55,721 nt of DNA from Prevotella sp. (GCA_017960525.1 JAGCZA010000110.1:1-55721); one strand, 5' to 3'; positions 24,666 through 32,469 are shown, numbered from the stretch's first letter. Translations and numbers: made by a program. Notes: generated by a model not told the origin, from the letters alone.

Positions 24666-25364
24666 TCAATCCTCCTCCGGCGTGATGAGTTTATAGCCCT
24701 TGCCGTGGATATTGATGATTTCAATCTGCGGGTCTTCCTTCAGGTGCTTGCGCAACTTGGTGATATATACATCCATCGAGCGGGCGTTGAAGTAGTTGTC
24801 GTCAATCCAGATGGTCTTCAGGGCGAAGTCGCGCTGGAGAATCTCGTTGGCGTGGCTGCAAAGCAGAGCCAGCAACTCGTTCTCCTTCGTGGTCAGTTTG
24901 GTCTGCTGGTCGCCGATAGAGAGCAACTGCTTCTGGGTGTCGAAGGTGAACTGGCCGATGTGGTAGAGCGTAGACTCCTTGTTCTTCTTGCCACGCACGC
25001 GGCGCAGGATGGCCTCAATACGGAACACGAGTTCCTCCATAGAGAAGGGCTTGGTGATGTAGTCGTCGGCACCAAGTTTGAAGCCCTCCAGGATATCGTC
25101 CTTCAGCGTCTTGGCTGTCAGGAAGATGATGGGGATTTCAGGGTTGGAACTTCTGATTTCCTGGGCCAGCGTGAAGCCGTCCTTCTTGGGCATCATCACG
25201 TCAAGTACGCAAATGTCGAACTTGGTCTTCAGGAAAGCCTTGAAGCCAGCCTCGCCATCGGGGCAAAGTTCAGCCTCATAGCCCTTGGCGGCCAGATACT
25301 CACGCAGCAACATTCCGAGGTTCTCATCGTCCTCGCAAAGCAAAATTTTCAGTTTCTCTTCCAT
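24666..25364 (-). CDS. rprY: RprY response regulator
   Basis: OmpR-type response regulator, 232 aa. Receiver domain with the acidic pair LCEDDEN, phospho-acceptor Asp in CVLDVMMPKKDGF, and LTAKTLKDDILEGFKLGADD followed by YITKPFS; C-terminal winged helix with KLTTKENELLALLCSHANEI and YITKLRKHLKED. Partner of the RprX kinase encoded just upstream. ATG 25364 starts the family N-terminus; the in-frame extension to 25469 runs through repeat DNA. In most relatives rprX and rprY are adjacent; here a four-helix-bundle gene and its inverted repeats lie between, the repeat ending 16 bp before this start. Confidence 0.93.
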   Translation of the reverse strand: MEEKLKILLCEDDENLGMLLREYLAAKGYEAELCPDGEAGFKAFLKTKFDICVLDVMMPKKDGFTLAQEIRSSNPEIPIIFLTAKTLKDDILEGFKLGADDYITKPFSMEELVFRIEAILRRVRGKKNKESTLYHIGQFTFDTQKQLLSIGDQQTKLTTKENELLALLCSHANEILQRDFALKTIWIDDNYFNARSMDVYITKLRKHLKEDPQIEIINIHGKGYKLITPEED

Positions 25365-25380
25365 TGTTCTTTTTGTTTTT

Positions 25381-25417
25381 AGAGGTGAGAGGTAAGAGGT
25401 GAGAGGTGAGAGAATAG
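25381..25417. repeat. Inverted repeat, rprY side of the four-helix-bundle insert
   Basis: Five 7-bp units (AGAGGTG, AGAGGTA, AGAGGTG, AGAGGTG, AGAGAAT) then AG. Bases 25388-25417 are complementary to 25853-25882 at 29 of 30 positions. In the rprX-rprY transcript the two arms would form a long stem with the small gene in its loop. Confidence 0.85.
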
Positions 25418-25458
25418 TTCTGCCACTTCCCTGCTCTGTCGTCTTCACCAGGTTTATA

Positions 25459-25833
25459 CTATAATTCAAAATGTTTTCTAAGTCCTACAAGCATTTTAGC
25501 TGTCTCATTGATGAACGCCTCCTGTTCGCCAAACTGTAGTCTATCAATATATTCCAACATCTGGGCCACCTCCAACTGGCACATCACTTCCATCAAAGAA
25601 CCGTTGGCGATTTCCAGAAAGCGGACGCGCTCTTTATTTGAGAATCGGCCCATCCCTTCTGCAATGTTTGAAGGCACCGACACAACCGCCCGCCGAATCT
25701 GGTTGGTGAGTCCGAGTCGCTCATCTGGCGGAAACAGCTTTGACAGCCGATATACATTGGCCACCAGCTGCATTGCCCTATGATATACGCTCAGTTTCCT
25801 ATAATAAAAGTCGTTGTTATTCATATCCTTCAA
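25459..25833 (-). CDS. Four-helix-bundle protein (23S rRNA IVP family)
   Basis: 124-aa protein of the TIGR02436/S23 family, first known from intervening sequences inside 23S rRNA genes. Family markers: YRKLSVYHRAMQLVANVYRL, LTNQIRRAVVSVPSNIAEGM, RFSNKERVRFLEIANGSLME. The fold is a four-helix bundle with a basic patch that could bind nucleic acid; function unproven. Start ATG 25833 or 25824. It sits between rprX and rprY and is enclosed by a 30-bp inverted repeat (25388-25417 and 25853-25882), with 41 bp and 19 bp between the arms and the ORF ends. This looks like an inserted single-gene unit rather than part of the two-component system. Confidence 0.9.
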   Translation of the reverse strand: MKDMNNNDFYYRKLSVYHRAMQLVANVYRLSKLFPPDERLGLTNQIRRAVVSVPSNIAEGMGRFSNKERVRFLEIANGSLMEVMCQLEVAQMLEYIDRLQFGEQEAFINETAKMLVGLRKHFEL

Positions 25834-25852
25834 TTAGTCCTATCTGCTTAAA

Positions 25853-25882
25853 CTATTCTCTCACCTCTCACCTCTCACCTCT
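25853..25882. repeat. Inverted repeat, rprX side of the four-helix-bundle insert
   Basis: Complement of the rprY-side arm: CTATTCTC followed by TCACCTC units. The arm overlaps the 3' end of rprX, supplying its last codons (VRGER) and its stop at 25861-25863. Confidence 0.85.
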
Positions 25883-27426
25883 AGCACAGGTATTGTCACG
25901 GTGAACTTCGTGCCCTTGCCCAGTTCACTCTCGCAACGGATGTCGCCGTCGTGCAGATTGATGATTTTCTTCACGTAGGCCAAGCCCAGGCCGAAGCCCT
26001 TCACGTCGTGGACATTGCCGGTATGCACGCGATAGAACTTGTCGAAGATTTTCTTCACGTTCTCACGCTTGATGCCCAGACCGTTGTCCTGGATTGAGAA
26101 GCAGAGGTTGTCGCCCTCGTTCCAGGTATGGATATGGATGTTCACAGGCTCGTCCGGCTTGCGATACTTCACGGCATTGTCCATCAGGTTGGTGATGGCA
26201 TTCTGGAAGTGCACCTCATCCACGAAAATCGTCGAATCGACCGCCTCAATCTCAGTCGTAATCTTGCCACCCGTATGCTCCACGCGCAACGAGAAGGTGG
26301 AAGCCGTCTGCTCCAGCAGCTCGTTCAGGTCCAGCTCCTTCTTCTTGAACGAAGCCGTCTTGTTGTCAAACATCGACATCTGCAGCACTTTCTCCACCAG
26401 GAAGCGCAGCCGACGGCTCTCGTCGCCAATGACACCTCCCAGGTGCTTCATCATCATCGGACTCTTGCCCACACTCTCGTCGTTGAGCATCTGGGCCGCC
26501 AGCGAAATGCTGCTGATAGGCGTCTTCAGTTCGTGCGTCATATTGTTGATGAAGTCGTTCTTAATCTCCGTATAACGTTTCTGCCTGAAGATAATAACAA
26601 TGGTGAAGACAAACGTGATGAGCAGCACAAGAGTGAATATGACAGCGGGAATCATAAACCGCACACTCGAGAAAATATAACTGCTCATCTCAGGGAAATG
26701 AATCTTCAACACACCCTTCTTCGACGACGGGTCGTTCTGGAACAGCACGTGCGTGTAACTCCACTCCTCGCCGTCAGTCGAATAGTCAGGACAGCGGTAC
26801 ACCTCCCGCCCGTCGGCAGTAGAGACCGTGAAGTGATAGGGGATGTTGATGCCGTTGTTCAGCAACTCCTGATGGATGTCGCGGTCCAGCAACTTGAAGT
26901 TCACACGCTCGTTCAACGGCTTCTCGCTCGCCGTGTACAAAATCCTGTAAACCACCTCGTCCAACAACGCCTTCTGATAGATATAGCGCGTGCGCACCAC
27001 CTCCTGCAACGACTTGGCCGCCTCCGACATCTGGTCCTTGTCACTACGCATAATCATAGCCTTCGGCACAGAAGCAGGCTTCGTCTGGAAAGTCTTCAGT
27101 TCAAAGGCCGAATAGACAGTACCGTCGTCAGACGACACAGAGAACTGGTGGCTGTGCTGGATGCTCCCGTCAAGGCTGTTCACCACGACAGAGTCCTGAG
27201 AGTAAGCCTTGCGCTCCACCTCGCTCACATCCTTCTCCAGATAGCGCTGAGTCTCGTTCACCTCCAGATTACGCGAAGCCTGGTCCAGACTGCGGTTCAC
27301 GCTCTCCTCAAACTGCTCCTTCTTCATCTTCGCCATCTCCTCGATGTACGAAATCTGAAGATAGAGCAACCCAAGAAATGAGAAACCCATCACTACCGCT
27401 ATAATCCATATCGTCGATTTCTTCAT
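25861..27426 (-). CDS. rprX: RprX sensor histidine kinase
   Basis: Membrane histidine kinase, about 521 aa. First membrane segment WIIAVVMGFSFLGLLYLQI (about 5-23), a periplasmic sensor of about 220 residues, second segment MIPAVIFTLVLLITFVFTIV, then HisKA with MTHELKTPISSISLAAQML and an ATPase domain with NAITNLMDNAVKY, IQDNGLGIKRE and GFGLGLAYVKKI. ATG 27426 fits the family start; the in-frame extension to 27510 translates a GC-rich repeat. The last residues EVRGER and the stop codon are encoded by the inverted repeat of the downstream insert, so the native C-terminus was probably replaced. Confidence 0.93.
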   Translation of the reverse strand: MKKSTIWIIAVVMGFSFLGLLYLQISYIEEMAKMKKEQFEESVNRSLDQASRNLEVNETQRYLEKDVSEVERKAYSQDSVVVNSLDGSIQHSHQFSVSSDDGTVYSAFELKTFQTKPASVPKAMIMRSDKDQMSEAAKSLQEVVRTRYIYQKALLDEVVYRILYTASEKPLNERVNFKLLDRDIHQELLNNGINIPYHFTVSTADGREVYRCPDYSTDGEEWSYTHVLFQNDPSSKKGVLKIHFPEMSSYIFSSVRFMIPAVIFTLVLLITFVFTIVIIFRQKRYTEIKNDFINNMTHELKTPISSISLAAQMLNDESVGKSPMMMKHLGGVIGDESRRLRFLVEKVLQMSMFDNKTASFKKKELDLNELLEQTASTFSLRVEHTGGKITTEIEAVDSTIFVDEVHFQNAITNLMDNAVKYRKPDEPVNIHIHTWNEGDNLCFSIQDNGLGIKRENVKKIFDKFYRVHTGNVHDVKGFGLGLAYVKKIINLHDGDIRCESELGKGTKFTVTIPVLEVRGER

Positions 27427-27458
27427 TTTCAATCTTTCAATTTCAATCTTCACGCTCT

Positions 27459-27480
27459 CCCCTCCCATCAAGGGGAGGGG
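27459..27480. repeat. GC-rich hairpin repeat in the rprX leader
   Basis: Perfect 8-bp stem CCCCTCCC/GGGAGGGG around a 6-nt loop, followed by a GGGGTGGGGTCACCCC stretch, in the untranslated leader of rprX 33 bp upstream of its ATG. It could affect translation, or be a remnant of a dispersed repeat. Confidence 0.55.
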
Positions 27481-27529
27481 CAGGGGTGGGGTCACCCCAT
27501 TCAAGGTCAATCTTTCTCGATTGCAGCCA

Positions 27530-27537
27530 CAAAATTA
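27530..27537 (-). promoter_or_regulatory. Candidate rprX promoter
   Basis: Minus strand TAATTTTG matches TAnnTTTG; no well-spaced -33 element. The rest of 27540-27700 is AT-rich with no further recognised feature. Confidence 0.35.
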
Positions 27538-27706
27538 AGCATAATATTTCAACAAAACATCAATTTTGTTAAACATTTCCGTTAAATTTAACACTATTAA
27601 CAATAATATTAGTTTTAAATTAATTATACGGAATTATCTTAACCGCCAGCAACCTTACAATCCTCAGAAATAAGTGATTCCCACCAGCCTGCCGAACCAG
27701 TCCAAA

Positions 27707-27764
27707 AGTTTGGTTCGTCCAAACTACCAGTTTGCTCCGTCCAAACTACCAGTTTGGTTCGTCC
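27707..27764. repeat. Dispersed GTTTGGTTCGTCC repeat, copy 2
   Basis: Three units, AGTTTGGTTCGTCCAAACT, then CAGTTTGCTCCGTCCAAACT, then CAGTTTGGTTCGTCC, nearly identical in order and spacing to copy 1 at 3297-3364. Located between divergent rprX and ybeY. Confidence 0.75.
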
Positions 27765-27857
27765 TGATTTTTTGATAGATTTTTATTATTCAAGTTCCGC
27801 AAACTCCAGAACTGCCAAATGTAGGGGCAGGCCCCCATAAAGGTTTTCGTCTTTTTC

Positions 27858-27889
27858 TTTGGCAGTTTGGCCGAAAATGTGTATTTTTG
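27858..27889 (+). promoter_or_regulatory. ybeY promoter
   Basis: TTTG at 27858-27861 and TATTTTTG at 27882-27889, spaced 20 bp, a good match to the Bacteroidetes housekeeping consensus. Transcription would begin near 27897, 13 nt before the ybeY ATG. Confidence 0.65.
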
Positions 27890-27909
27890 CAACCTCAACA
27901 AAGCAATAT

Positions 27910-28323
27910 ATGATTTCATACAACACAGAGAACGTCAAGATGCCGCCCATTCGCAAGCGCGACACCACGGGCTGGATTCGCCGCGTGGCCGAAACCTACG
28001 GGAAAAAGGTGGGCGAAGTGGGCTACCTCTTCTGCGACGACGAGAAAATACTGGAGGTGAACCGAGAGTTCCTCGGCCACGACTACTACACCGACATCAT
28101 CACCTTCGACTACTGCGAGGGCGACACCCTCAATGGCGACATCGTCATCAGCCTCGACACCGTACGCTCCAATGCCGAACTGTTCGGCAAAAATTATGAG
28201 GAGGAACTGCGCCGCGTCATCATCCACGGCATCCTGCACCTCTGCGGCATCAACGACAAAGGCCCCGGCGAGCGCGAACAAATGGAAGCCGCTGAGAACA
28301 AAGCGCTGGCCCTGCACTCGTGA
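27910..28323 (+). CDS. ybeY: YbeY endoribonuclease
   Basis: Single-strand endoribonuclease for 16S rRNA maturation and ribosome quality control, 137 aa. Signature FLGHDYYTDIITFDY and the metal motif HGILHLCGIND; the third zinc ligand, usually His, is Asp here, as I believe is usual in Bacteroidetes. ATG 27910 is chosen because the promoter at 27882-27889 puts the transcript start after the earlier in-frame ATG at 27859. Confidence 0.92.
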   Translation: MISYNTENVKMPPIRKRDTTGWIRRVAETYGKKVGEVGYLFCDDEKILEVNREFLGHDYYTDIITFDYCEGDTLNGDIVISLDTVRSNAELFGKNYEEELRRVIIHGILHLCGINDKGPGEREQMEAAENKALALHS

Positions 28324-28414
28324 CGAGACGCCCCCAAACTCCCGCTTATCTGCCCCAATAACCTGCAAGGCAATGGAATATTCATCCATTACCACCACTT
28401 TTTATGCGAAAAGT

Positions 28415-28445
28415 TTTGCCATTTCGATAAAGTTTGCGAACTTTG
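28415..28445 (+). promoter_or_regulatory. korA promoter
   Basis: TTTG (28415-28418), 19-bp spacer, then GAACTTTG (28438-28445), one base off the TAnnTTTG consensus. The korA ATG follows 34 bp later. Confidence 0.5.
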
Positions 28446-28479
28446 CAGGCTGAAACTTATTGTAATCACAAAATTATCT

Positions 28480-30330
28480 ATGGCAGAACAATTGGAAGTT
28501 AAAGCGCTCGAACAAGTTGTTGTTCGGTTTTCAGGAGATTCCGGCGATGGTATGCAATTGGCCGGAAACATTTTTTCTACCGTCAGTGCCACCGTTGGCA
28601 ATGGCATCTCCACATTCCCCGACTATCCCGCTGACATCCGCGCCCCGCAAGGGTCGCTGACGGGTGTCTCAGGGTTCCAGGTGCACATCGGCGCTGGAAA
28701 AGTTTACACACCAGGCGACAAATGCGACGTGCTGGTGGCTATGAACGCCGCCGCGCTGAAGACGCAGTACCGCTACGCCAAGCCTGGTGCAACAATCGTC
28801 ATCGACACCGACTCCTTCGGCCCGAAGGACTTGGAGAAGGCGCAGTTCAAGACCGCCGACTACCTCGGCGAAATGGGCATCGACCCCGACCGCGTCATCC
28901 AGTGCCCGCTCACCACGATGGTAAAGGACTGTCTGGCCGACACGGGCATGGACATGAAGGCGATGATGAAATGCCGCAATATGTTCGCGCTCGGACTCGT
29001 CTGCTGGCTCTTCGACCGTGACCTCAACCTTGTGGCCAATTTCCTGCGCGACAAGTTCGCCAAGAAACCCGCCATCGCCGAGGCCAACATCAAGGTCATA
29101 CAGGCTGGCTGGGACTATGGCCACAACACCCACTCGTCGACCGTCAACGTCTATCGCGTGGAGTCGAAAGTGAAAGAGCCTGGCCGATATATGGACATCA
29201 CAGGCAACAAGGCCACGGCCTACGGCTTCATTGCCGCCGCTGAAAAGGCTGGCCTGAAACTCTACCTGGGTTCCTACCCCATCACCCCCGCCACCGACGT
29301 GCTCCACGAACTGTCGAAGCACAAGTCGTGCGGCGTCATCACCGTGCAGTGCGAGGACGAAATCAGCGGTGCCGCCTCGGCCCTCGGTGCCTCGTTTGCC
29401 GGTGCCCTCGGCGTGACCTCGACCTCCGGCCCAGGCATCTGCCTGAAGAGCGAGGCCATGAACCTGGCCGTCATTATGGAACTGCCGCTGGTGGTGCTCG
29501 ACGTACAGCGCGGCGGTCCCGCCACTGGCCTGCCCACCAAGTCGGAGCAGACCGACCTCCTGCAGGTGCTCTTCGGCCGTAACGGCGAAAGTCCGATGCC
29601 CGTGATGGCCGCAACCAGCCCTACCGACTGCTTCGACGCCGCCTACCAGGCCTGCAAGATGGCCTTGGAGCACATGACACCCGTCGTGCTGCTCACCGAC
29701 GCCTTCGTGGCCAACGGCAGCGGCGCCTTCAAGCTGCCTGACATCAACAAGCTCGACCCCATCAATCCGCCATACGTTCCAGAGGAGCTGAAAGGCAAGT
29801 GGACACCCTATATGCGCGCTGAGAACGGCACTCGCTACTGGGCCGTACCAGGCCGCGAGGGCTTCGCCCACATCCTTGGCGGACTGGAGAAGGACAGCAA
29901 TACGGGCGCTATCTCCACCAACCCGGAGAACCACGACCTGATGACACGCCTGCGCCAGCAGAAGATTGCCAACATCCAGGTGCCCGACCTCGAAGTAGAG
30001 GGCGACATTGACGATGCCGACCTGCTCATCGTGGGCTTCGGCTCCACCTACGGCCATCTGCACGCAGCAATGGACGAACTACGTGCCGCCGGACACAAGG
30101 TGGCACAGGCCCAATTCAAGTACCTGAACCCCCTGCCCAAGAACACCGCCGAAATTCTTTCTAAATACAAGAAAGTGGTGGTGGCCGAACAGAACATGGG
30201 CCAACTCGCCGCCTACCTCCGCATAAAGGTCGACAACTTCACGCCCTACCAGTTCAACCAGGTCAAGGGCCAACCTTTCGTGGTAGAGGAACTCGTCAAT
30301 GCATTTACTGAGATTTTAAACAAGAAATAA
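28480..30330 (+). CDS. korA: 2-oxoacid:ferredoxin oxidoreductase, gamma-alpha fusion subunit
   Basis: Large subunit of a 2-oxoglutarate-type ferredoxin oxidoreductase that makes acyl-CoA and reduced ferredoxin. The gamma domain occupies about residues 1-195 (VVRFSGDSGDGMQLAGNIFS, YPADIRAPQGSLTGVSGFQV), followed by the pyrimidine-binding alpha domain (LYLGSYPITPATDVLHELSK, CEDEISGAASALGASFAGAL, TSGPGICLKSEAMNLAVIME). 616 aa, normal for the fused form. Its partner korB normally follows directly; here the 515-bp gap contains a GxxExxY gene bounded by inverted repeats. Confidence 0.94.
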   Translation: MAEQLEVKALEQVVVRFSGDSGDGMQLAGNIFSTVSATVGNGISTFPDYPADIRAPQGSLTGVSGFQVHIGAGKVYTPGDKCDVLVAMNAAALKTQYRYAKPGATIVIDTDSFGPKDLEKAQFKTADYLGEMGIDPDRVIQCPLTTMVKDCLADTGMDMKAMMKCRNMFALGLVCWLFDRDLNLVANFLRDKFAKKPAIAEANIKVIQAGWDYGHNTHSSTVNVYRVESKVKEPGRYMDITGNKATAYGFIAAAEKAGLKLYLGSYPITPATDVLHELSKHKSCGVITVQCEDEISGAASALGASFAGALGVTSTSGPGICLKSEAMNLAVIMELPLVVLDVQRGGPATGLPTKSEQTDLLQVLFGRNGESPMPVMAATSPTDCFDAAYQACKMALEHMTPVVLLTDAFVANGSGAFKLPDINKLDPINPPYVPEELKGKWTPYMRAENGTRYWAVPGREGFAHILGGLEKDSNTGAISTNPENHDLMTRLRQQKIANIQVPDLEVEGDIDDADLLIVGFGSTYGHLHAAMDELRAAGHKVAQAQFKYLNPLPKNTAEILSKYKKVVVAEQNMGQLAAYLRIKVDNFTPYQFNQVKGQPFVVEELVNAFTEILNKK

Positions 30331-30332
30331 TT

Positions 30333-30404
30333 AACAAAACAACGGATTAAACGGATTAAACGGATTAAACGGATATAAACAAAACAACAGATTGAACGGA
30401 TTTA
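30333..30404. repeat. Inverted repeat, korA side of the GxxExxY insert
   Basis: Begins 2 bp after the korA stop. AAAACAACGGATTAAACGG continued in 9-bp ACGGATTAA units up to 30374; a second, shorter copy (AAAACAACAGATTGAACGG) follows at 30379-30397. The first copy is complementary to the korB-side arm except mainly for A/T changes at unit boundaries. Confidence 0.85.
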
Positions 30405-30426
30405 ATATATAAAACTGAATAAGGCA

Positions 30427-30798
30427 ATGCTAAGATACGAACAGGAAACTTACCAAATCATTGGTGCTGCTATGAAAGTTCATAGTATTCTTGGCCCTGG
30501 ATTTACCGAGAAGGTTTTTCAAGAAGCCCTCGCTATCGAGTTTGCCGAACGCAGTATACCATTTGAACGTGAGAAAGAAATTCATGCAGTTTATAAAGGA
30601 ACCGTGCTAAAAGGAACATTCATTCCTGACTTTATCTGCTATGATAAGATTATTGTTGAAATAAAGGCTGTAAAAGAGTTAGACGATATACATCGCTCAC
30701 AAGCCATCAATTACGCAAAAATTGCTGGTTATAGCCTCTCACTTCTTCTTAATTTTGGTAAGGAATCGCTTGTAAAAGAGCGTTTTCCCATCAAATAA
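30427..30798 (+). CDS. GxxExxY family protein, PD-(D/E)XK-like
   Basis: 123-aa protein of the GxxExxY family (PF13366). GAAMKVHSILGPGFTEKVFQ holds the namesake motif, with Phe in place of the final Tyr. A nuclease-like core follows: GTFIPDFICYDKIIVEIKAV (PD...ExK) and HRSQAINYAKIAGYSLSLLL. Catalysis has not been shown for this family to my knowledge. It lies between korA and korB and is enclosed by inverted repeats of 9-bp units (30336-30367 and 30799-30830). Its AT content is visibly higher than that of the flanking kor genes, a sign of separate origin. Confidence 0.9.
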   Translation: MLRYEQETYQIIGAAMKVHSILGPGFTEKVFQEALAIEFAERSIPFEREKEIHAVYKGTVLKGTFIPDFICYDKIIVEIKAVKELDDIHRSQAINYAKIAGYSLSLLLNFGKESLVKERFPIK

Positions 30799-30833
30799 AA
30801 ATCCGTTAAATCCGTTAAATCCGTTGTTTTAAA
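30798..30833. repeat. Inverted repeat, korB side of the GxxExxY insert
   Basis: Three ATCCGTTAA-type 9-bp units, then TTGTTTTAAA; the reverse complement reads AAAACAACGGATTTAACGG, matching the korA-side arm. It ends 12 bp before the korB ATG and begins inside the stop codon of the GxxExxY gene. Confidence 0.85.
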
Positions 30834-30845
30834 TAATAGAGAGTT

Positions 30846-31853
30846 ATGAGTAATTACAGTGCACAAGATTATAAGAAGGGGCAGCCCCGTTGGTGCCCAG
30901 GGTGTGGCGACCATTTCTTCCTGGCTTCACTCCATAAGGCGATGGCTGAGATTGGGGTGGCCCCTAAGGACATTGCAGTGATTAGCGGTATCGGCTGTTC
31001 CAGCCGTCTGCCGCATTATATGGCCACCTATGGTATGAACACCATCCACGGACGTGCTGCCGCCATCGCTACAGGTGCAAAGGTTGCCAACCCCAACCTC
31101 ACCGTATGGCAGGTGTCAGGCGACGGCGACGGACTGGCTATCGGCGGTAACCATTTCATTCACGCCAACCGCAGGAACATCGACCTGAATATGATTCTGC
31201 TTAACAACCGCATCTACGGACTGACCAAGGGCCAGTACTCCCCCACCTCACCCCGTGGTTTCGTGTCGAAGTCAAGCCCTTACGGCACGGTGGAAGACCC
31301 GTTCCGTCCTGCCGAGCTCTGTTTCGGTGCTCGCGGACACTTCTTCGCCCGTTGCGTGGCTACCGATGCGAAGGGCACCGTCGAGGTGCTGAAGGCCGCC
31401 TACGAACACAAGGGCGCCTCGGTGACGGAAGTGCTGCAGAACTGTGTCATCTTCAACGACCATTGCCACGACATTGTCTATAATAATGAGGGTCGCAAGA
31501 AGAACGCCATCTACGTGCGTCACGGCGAGAAACTCGTCTTCGGCGAGAACAACGAGTTCGGACTGGTGCAGCAAGGTTTCGGCCTGAAGGTCATCGAGAT
31601 TGGCAAGGACGGCTACACGCTCGACGACGTGCTCGTGCATGATGCCCAATGCGAGGACAACACGCTCCAACTGAAACTCGCCCTGATGGGCAACGGCGAC
31701 GGTTTCCCCATCGCCCTCGGCGTCATCCGCGACGTGGAGGCTCCCACCTACAACGATGCTGTCTATCAGCAGATTGCTGAGGTTTCGGCCCAGAAGAAGT
31801 ACCATAACTTCTCTGAGTTGCTTGAGACCAACGATATTTGGGAAGTGAAGTAA
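30846..31853 (+). CDS. korB: 2-oxoacid:ferredoxin oxidoreductase, beta subunit
   Basis: TPP-binding subunit, 335 aa. RWCPGCGDHF near residues 15-24, and the TPP signature GDGDGLAIGGNHFIHANRRN followed by IDLNMILLNNRIYGLTKGQY and SPTSP. Works with KorA at a central anaerobic carbon step. It converges on the DUF4294 gene with only 4 bp between the stop codons, so the two transcripts must overlap at their ends. Confidence 0.94.
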   Translation: MSNYSAQDYKKGQPRWCPGCGDHFFLASLHKAMAEIGVAPKDIAVISGIGCSSRLPHYMATYGMNTIHGRAAAIATGAKVANPNLTVWQVSGDGDGLAIGGNHFIHANRRNIDLNMILLNNRIYGLTKGQYSPTSPRGFVSKSSPYGTVEDPFRPAELCFGARGHFFARCVATDAKGTVEVLKAAYEHKGASVTEVLQNCVIFNDHCHDIVYNNEGRKKNAIYVRHGEKLVFGENNEFGLVQQGFGLKVIEIGKDGYTLDDVLVHDAQCEDNTLQLKLALMGNGDGFPIALGVIRDVEAPTYNDAVYQQIAEVSAQKKYHNFSELLETNDIWEVK

Positions 31854-31857
31854 AGAG

Positions 31858-32469
31858 TCAGATTTGTCCCGACTCAACCATAAGGACTACGCGCTCCGTC
31901 AGGCGGTCAACGCCATCGGGGTCGTAGCCCTTTTTCAATGACGCGCCAAACATCCACGCAAAGGCCTGCCACATGCCGGAACGGACTGGCCCGATAAACG
32001 CCTGCATAGCCTCGTAGGCCGTGCTGTTACATTCGCGGTCCACCAGTTTAATCAGCAGTTTGCCCTGCGAGAACGTGAGTTTCTTCATCTGCGGCTTGTA
32101 TTCCTTGACGATGGCTTCCTCGACGCGCCGCAGATGTGCCTTGCGCTCGTTTTCAGGAAGCGTTTCCGTAAATTCTGCCGTCTCAATGATAATCTGGCGC
32201 ACTTGCTTGGCAATGGGCAACACCTTCTTCACGTTGCGCACCAAACGGTTGTAAGCCTGCTGCTGCCGTTTGTTCTTGAAGGTCGGCTCAGGATAGACAA
32301 ACACTTGCGACAGTTCCATATACTGAATGGAATCGCCATCGACCAGTGTCTTGCCCACCTTCACCGTGGGCACAAAGACGGGGTCGTCGGTCTGCGCCTG
32401 GGCCGAAATGGGAAATGAGAAATGGGAAATGAGAAATATGATTACTGCTTTCGGCAGTAAGAGCGTCAT
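31858..32469 (-). CDS. DUF4294 family secreted protein
   Basis: 203-aa exported protein of a Bacteroidetes family of unknown function; family features include DSIQYMELSQVFVYPEPTFK, RLVRNVKKVLPIAKQVR and KLTFSQGKLLIKLVDRE. The signal peptide, MTLLLPKAVIIFLISHFSFP then ISAQAQ with likely cleavage before Gln, is unusual: its hydrophobic core is encoded by five 7-bp repeats (32405-32439). ATG 32469 is the start giving a proper signal peptide. Confidence 0.8.
   Translation of the reverse strand: MTLLLPKAVIIFLISHFSFPISAQAQTDDPVFVPTVKVGKTLVDGDSIQYMELSQVFVYPEPTFKNKRQQQAYNRLVRNVKKVLPIAKQVRQIIIETAEFTETLPENERKAHLRRVEEAIVKEYKPQMKKLTFSQGKLLIKLVDRECNSTAYEAMQAFIGPVRSGMWQAFAWMFGASLKKGYDPDGVDRLTERVVLMVESGQI
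32405..32439. repeat. Heptamer array GAAATGG/GAAATGA x5 inside a signal-peptide sequence
   Basis: Units GAAATGG, GAAATGA, GAAATGG, GAAATGA, GAAATAT. On the coding (minus) strand they encode the IFLISHFSFPIS core of the DUF4294 signal peptide. Confidence 0.8.

Noticed and set aside
25381-25882. Inverted repeats as ends of a classical insertion sequence
   Set aside because: No transposase is encoded; the only gene is a four-helix-bundle protein, and no target-site duplication could be seen with confidence.
26128-27381. 417-codon plus-strand frame opposite rprX
   Set aside because: Histidine kinase motifs are all on the minus strand; this frame shows none.
27910-28323. YbeY inactivated by loss of a zinc ligand
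   Set aside because: The third His of the motif is Asp, but Asp can bind zinc and the rest of the protein is intact; the change seems usual for the phylum.
28669-30063. 464-codon minus-strand frame opposite korA
   Set aside because: Complement of a strongly conserved enzyme gene; composition typical of antisense frames in GC-rich codons.
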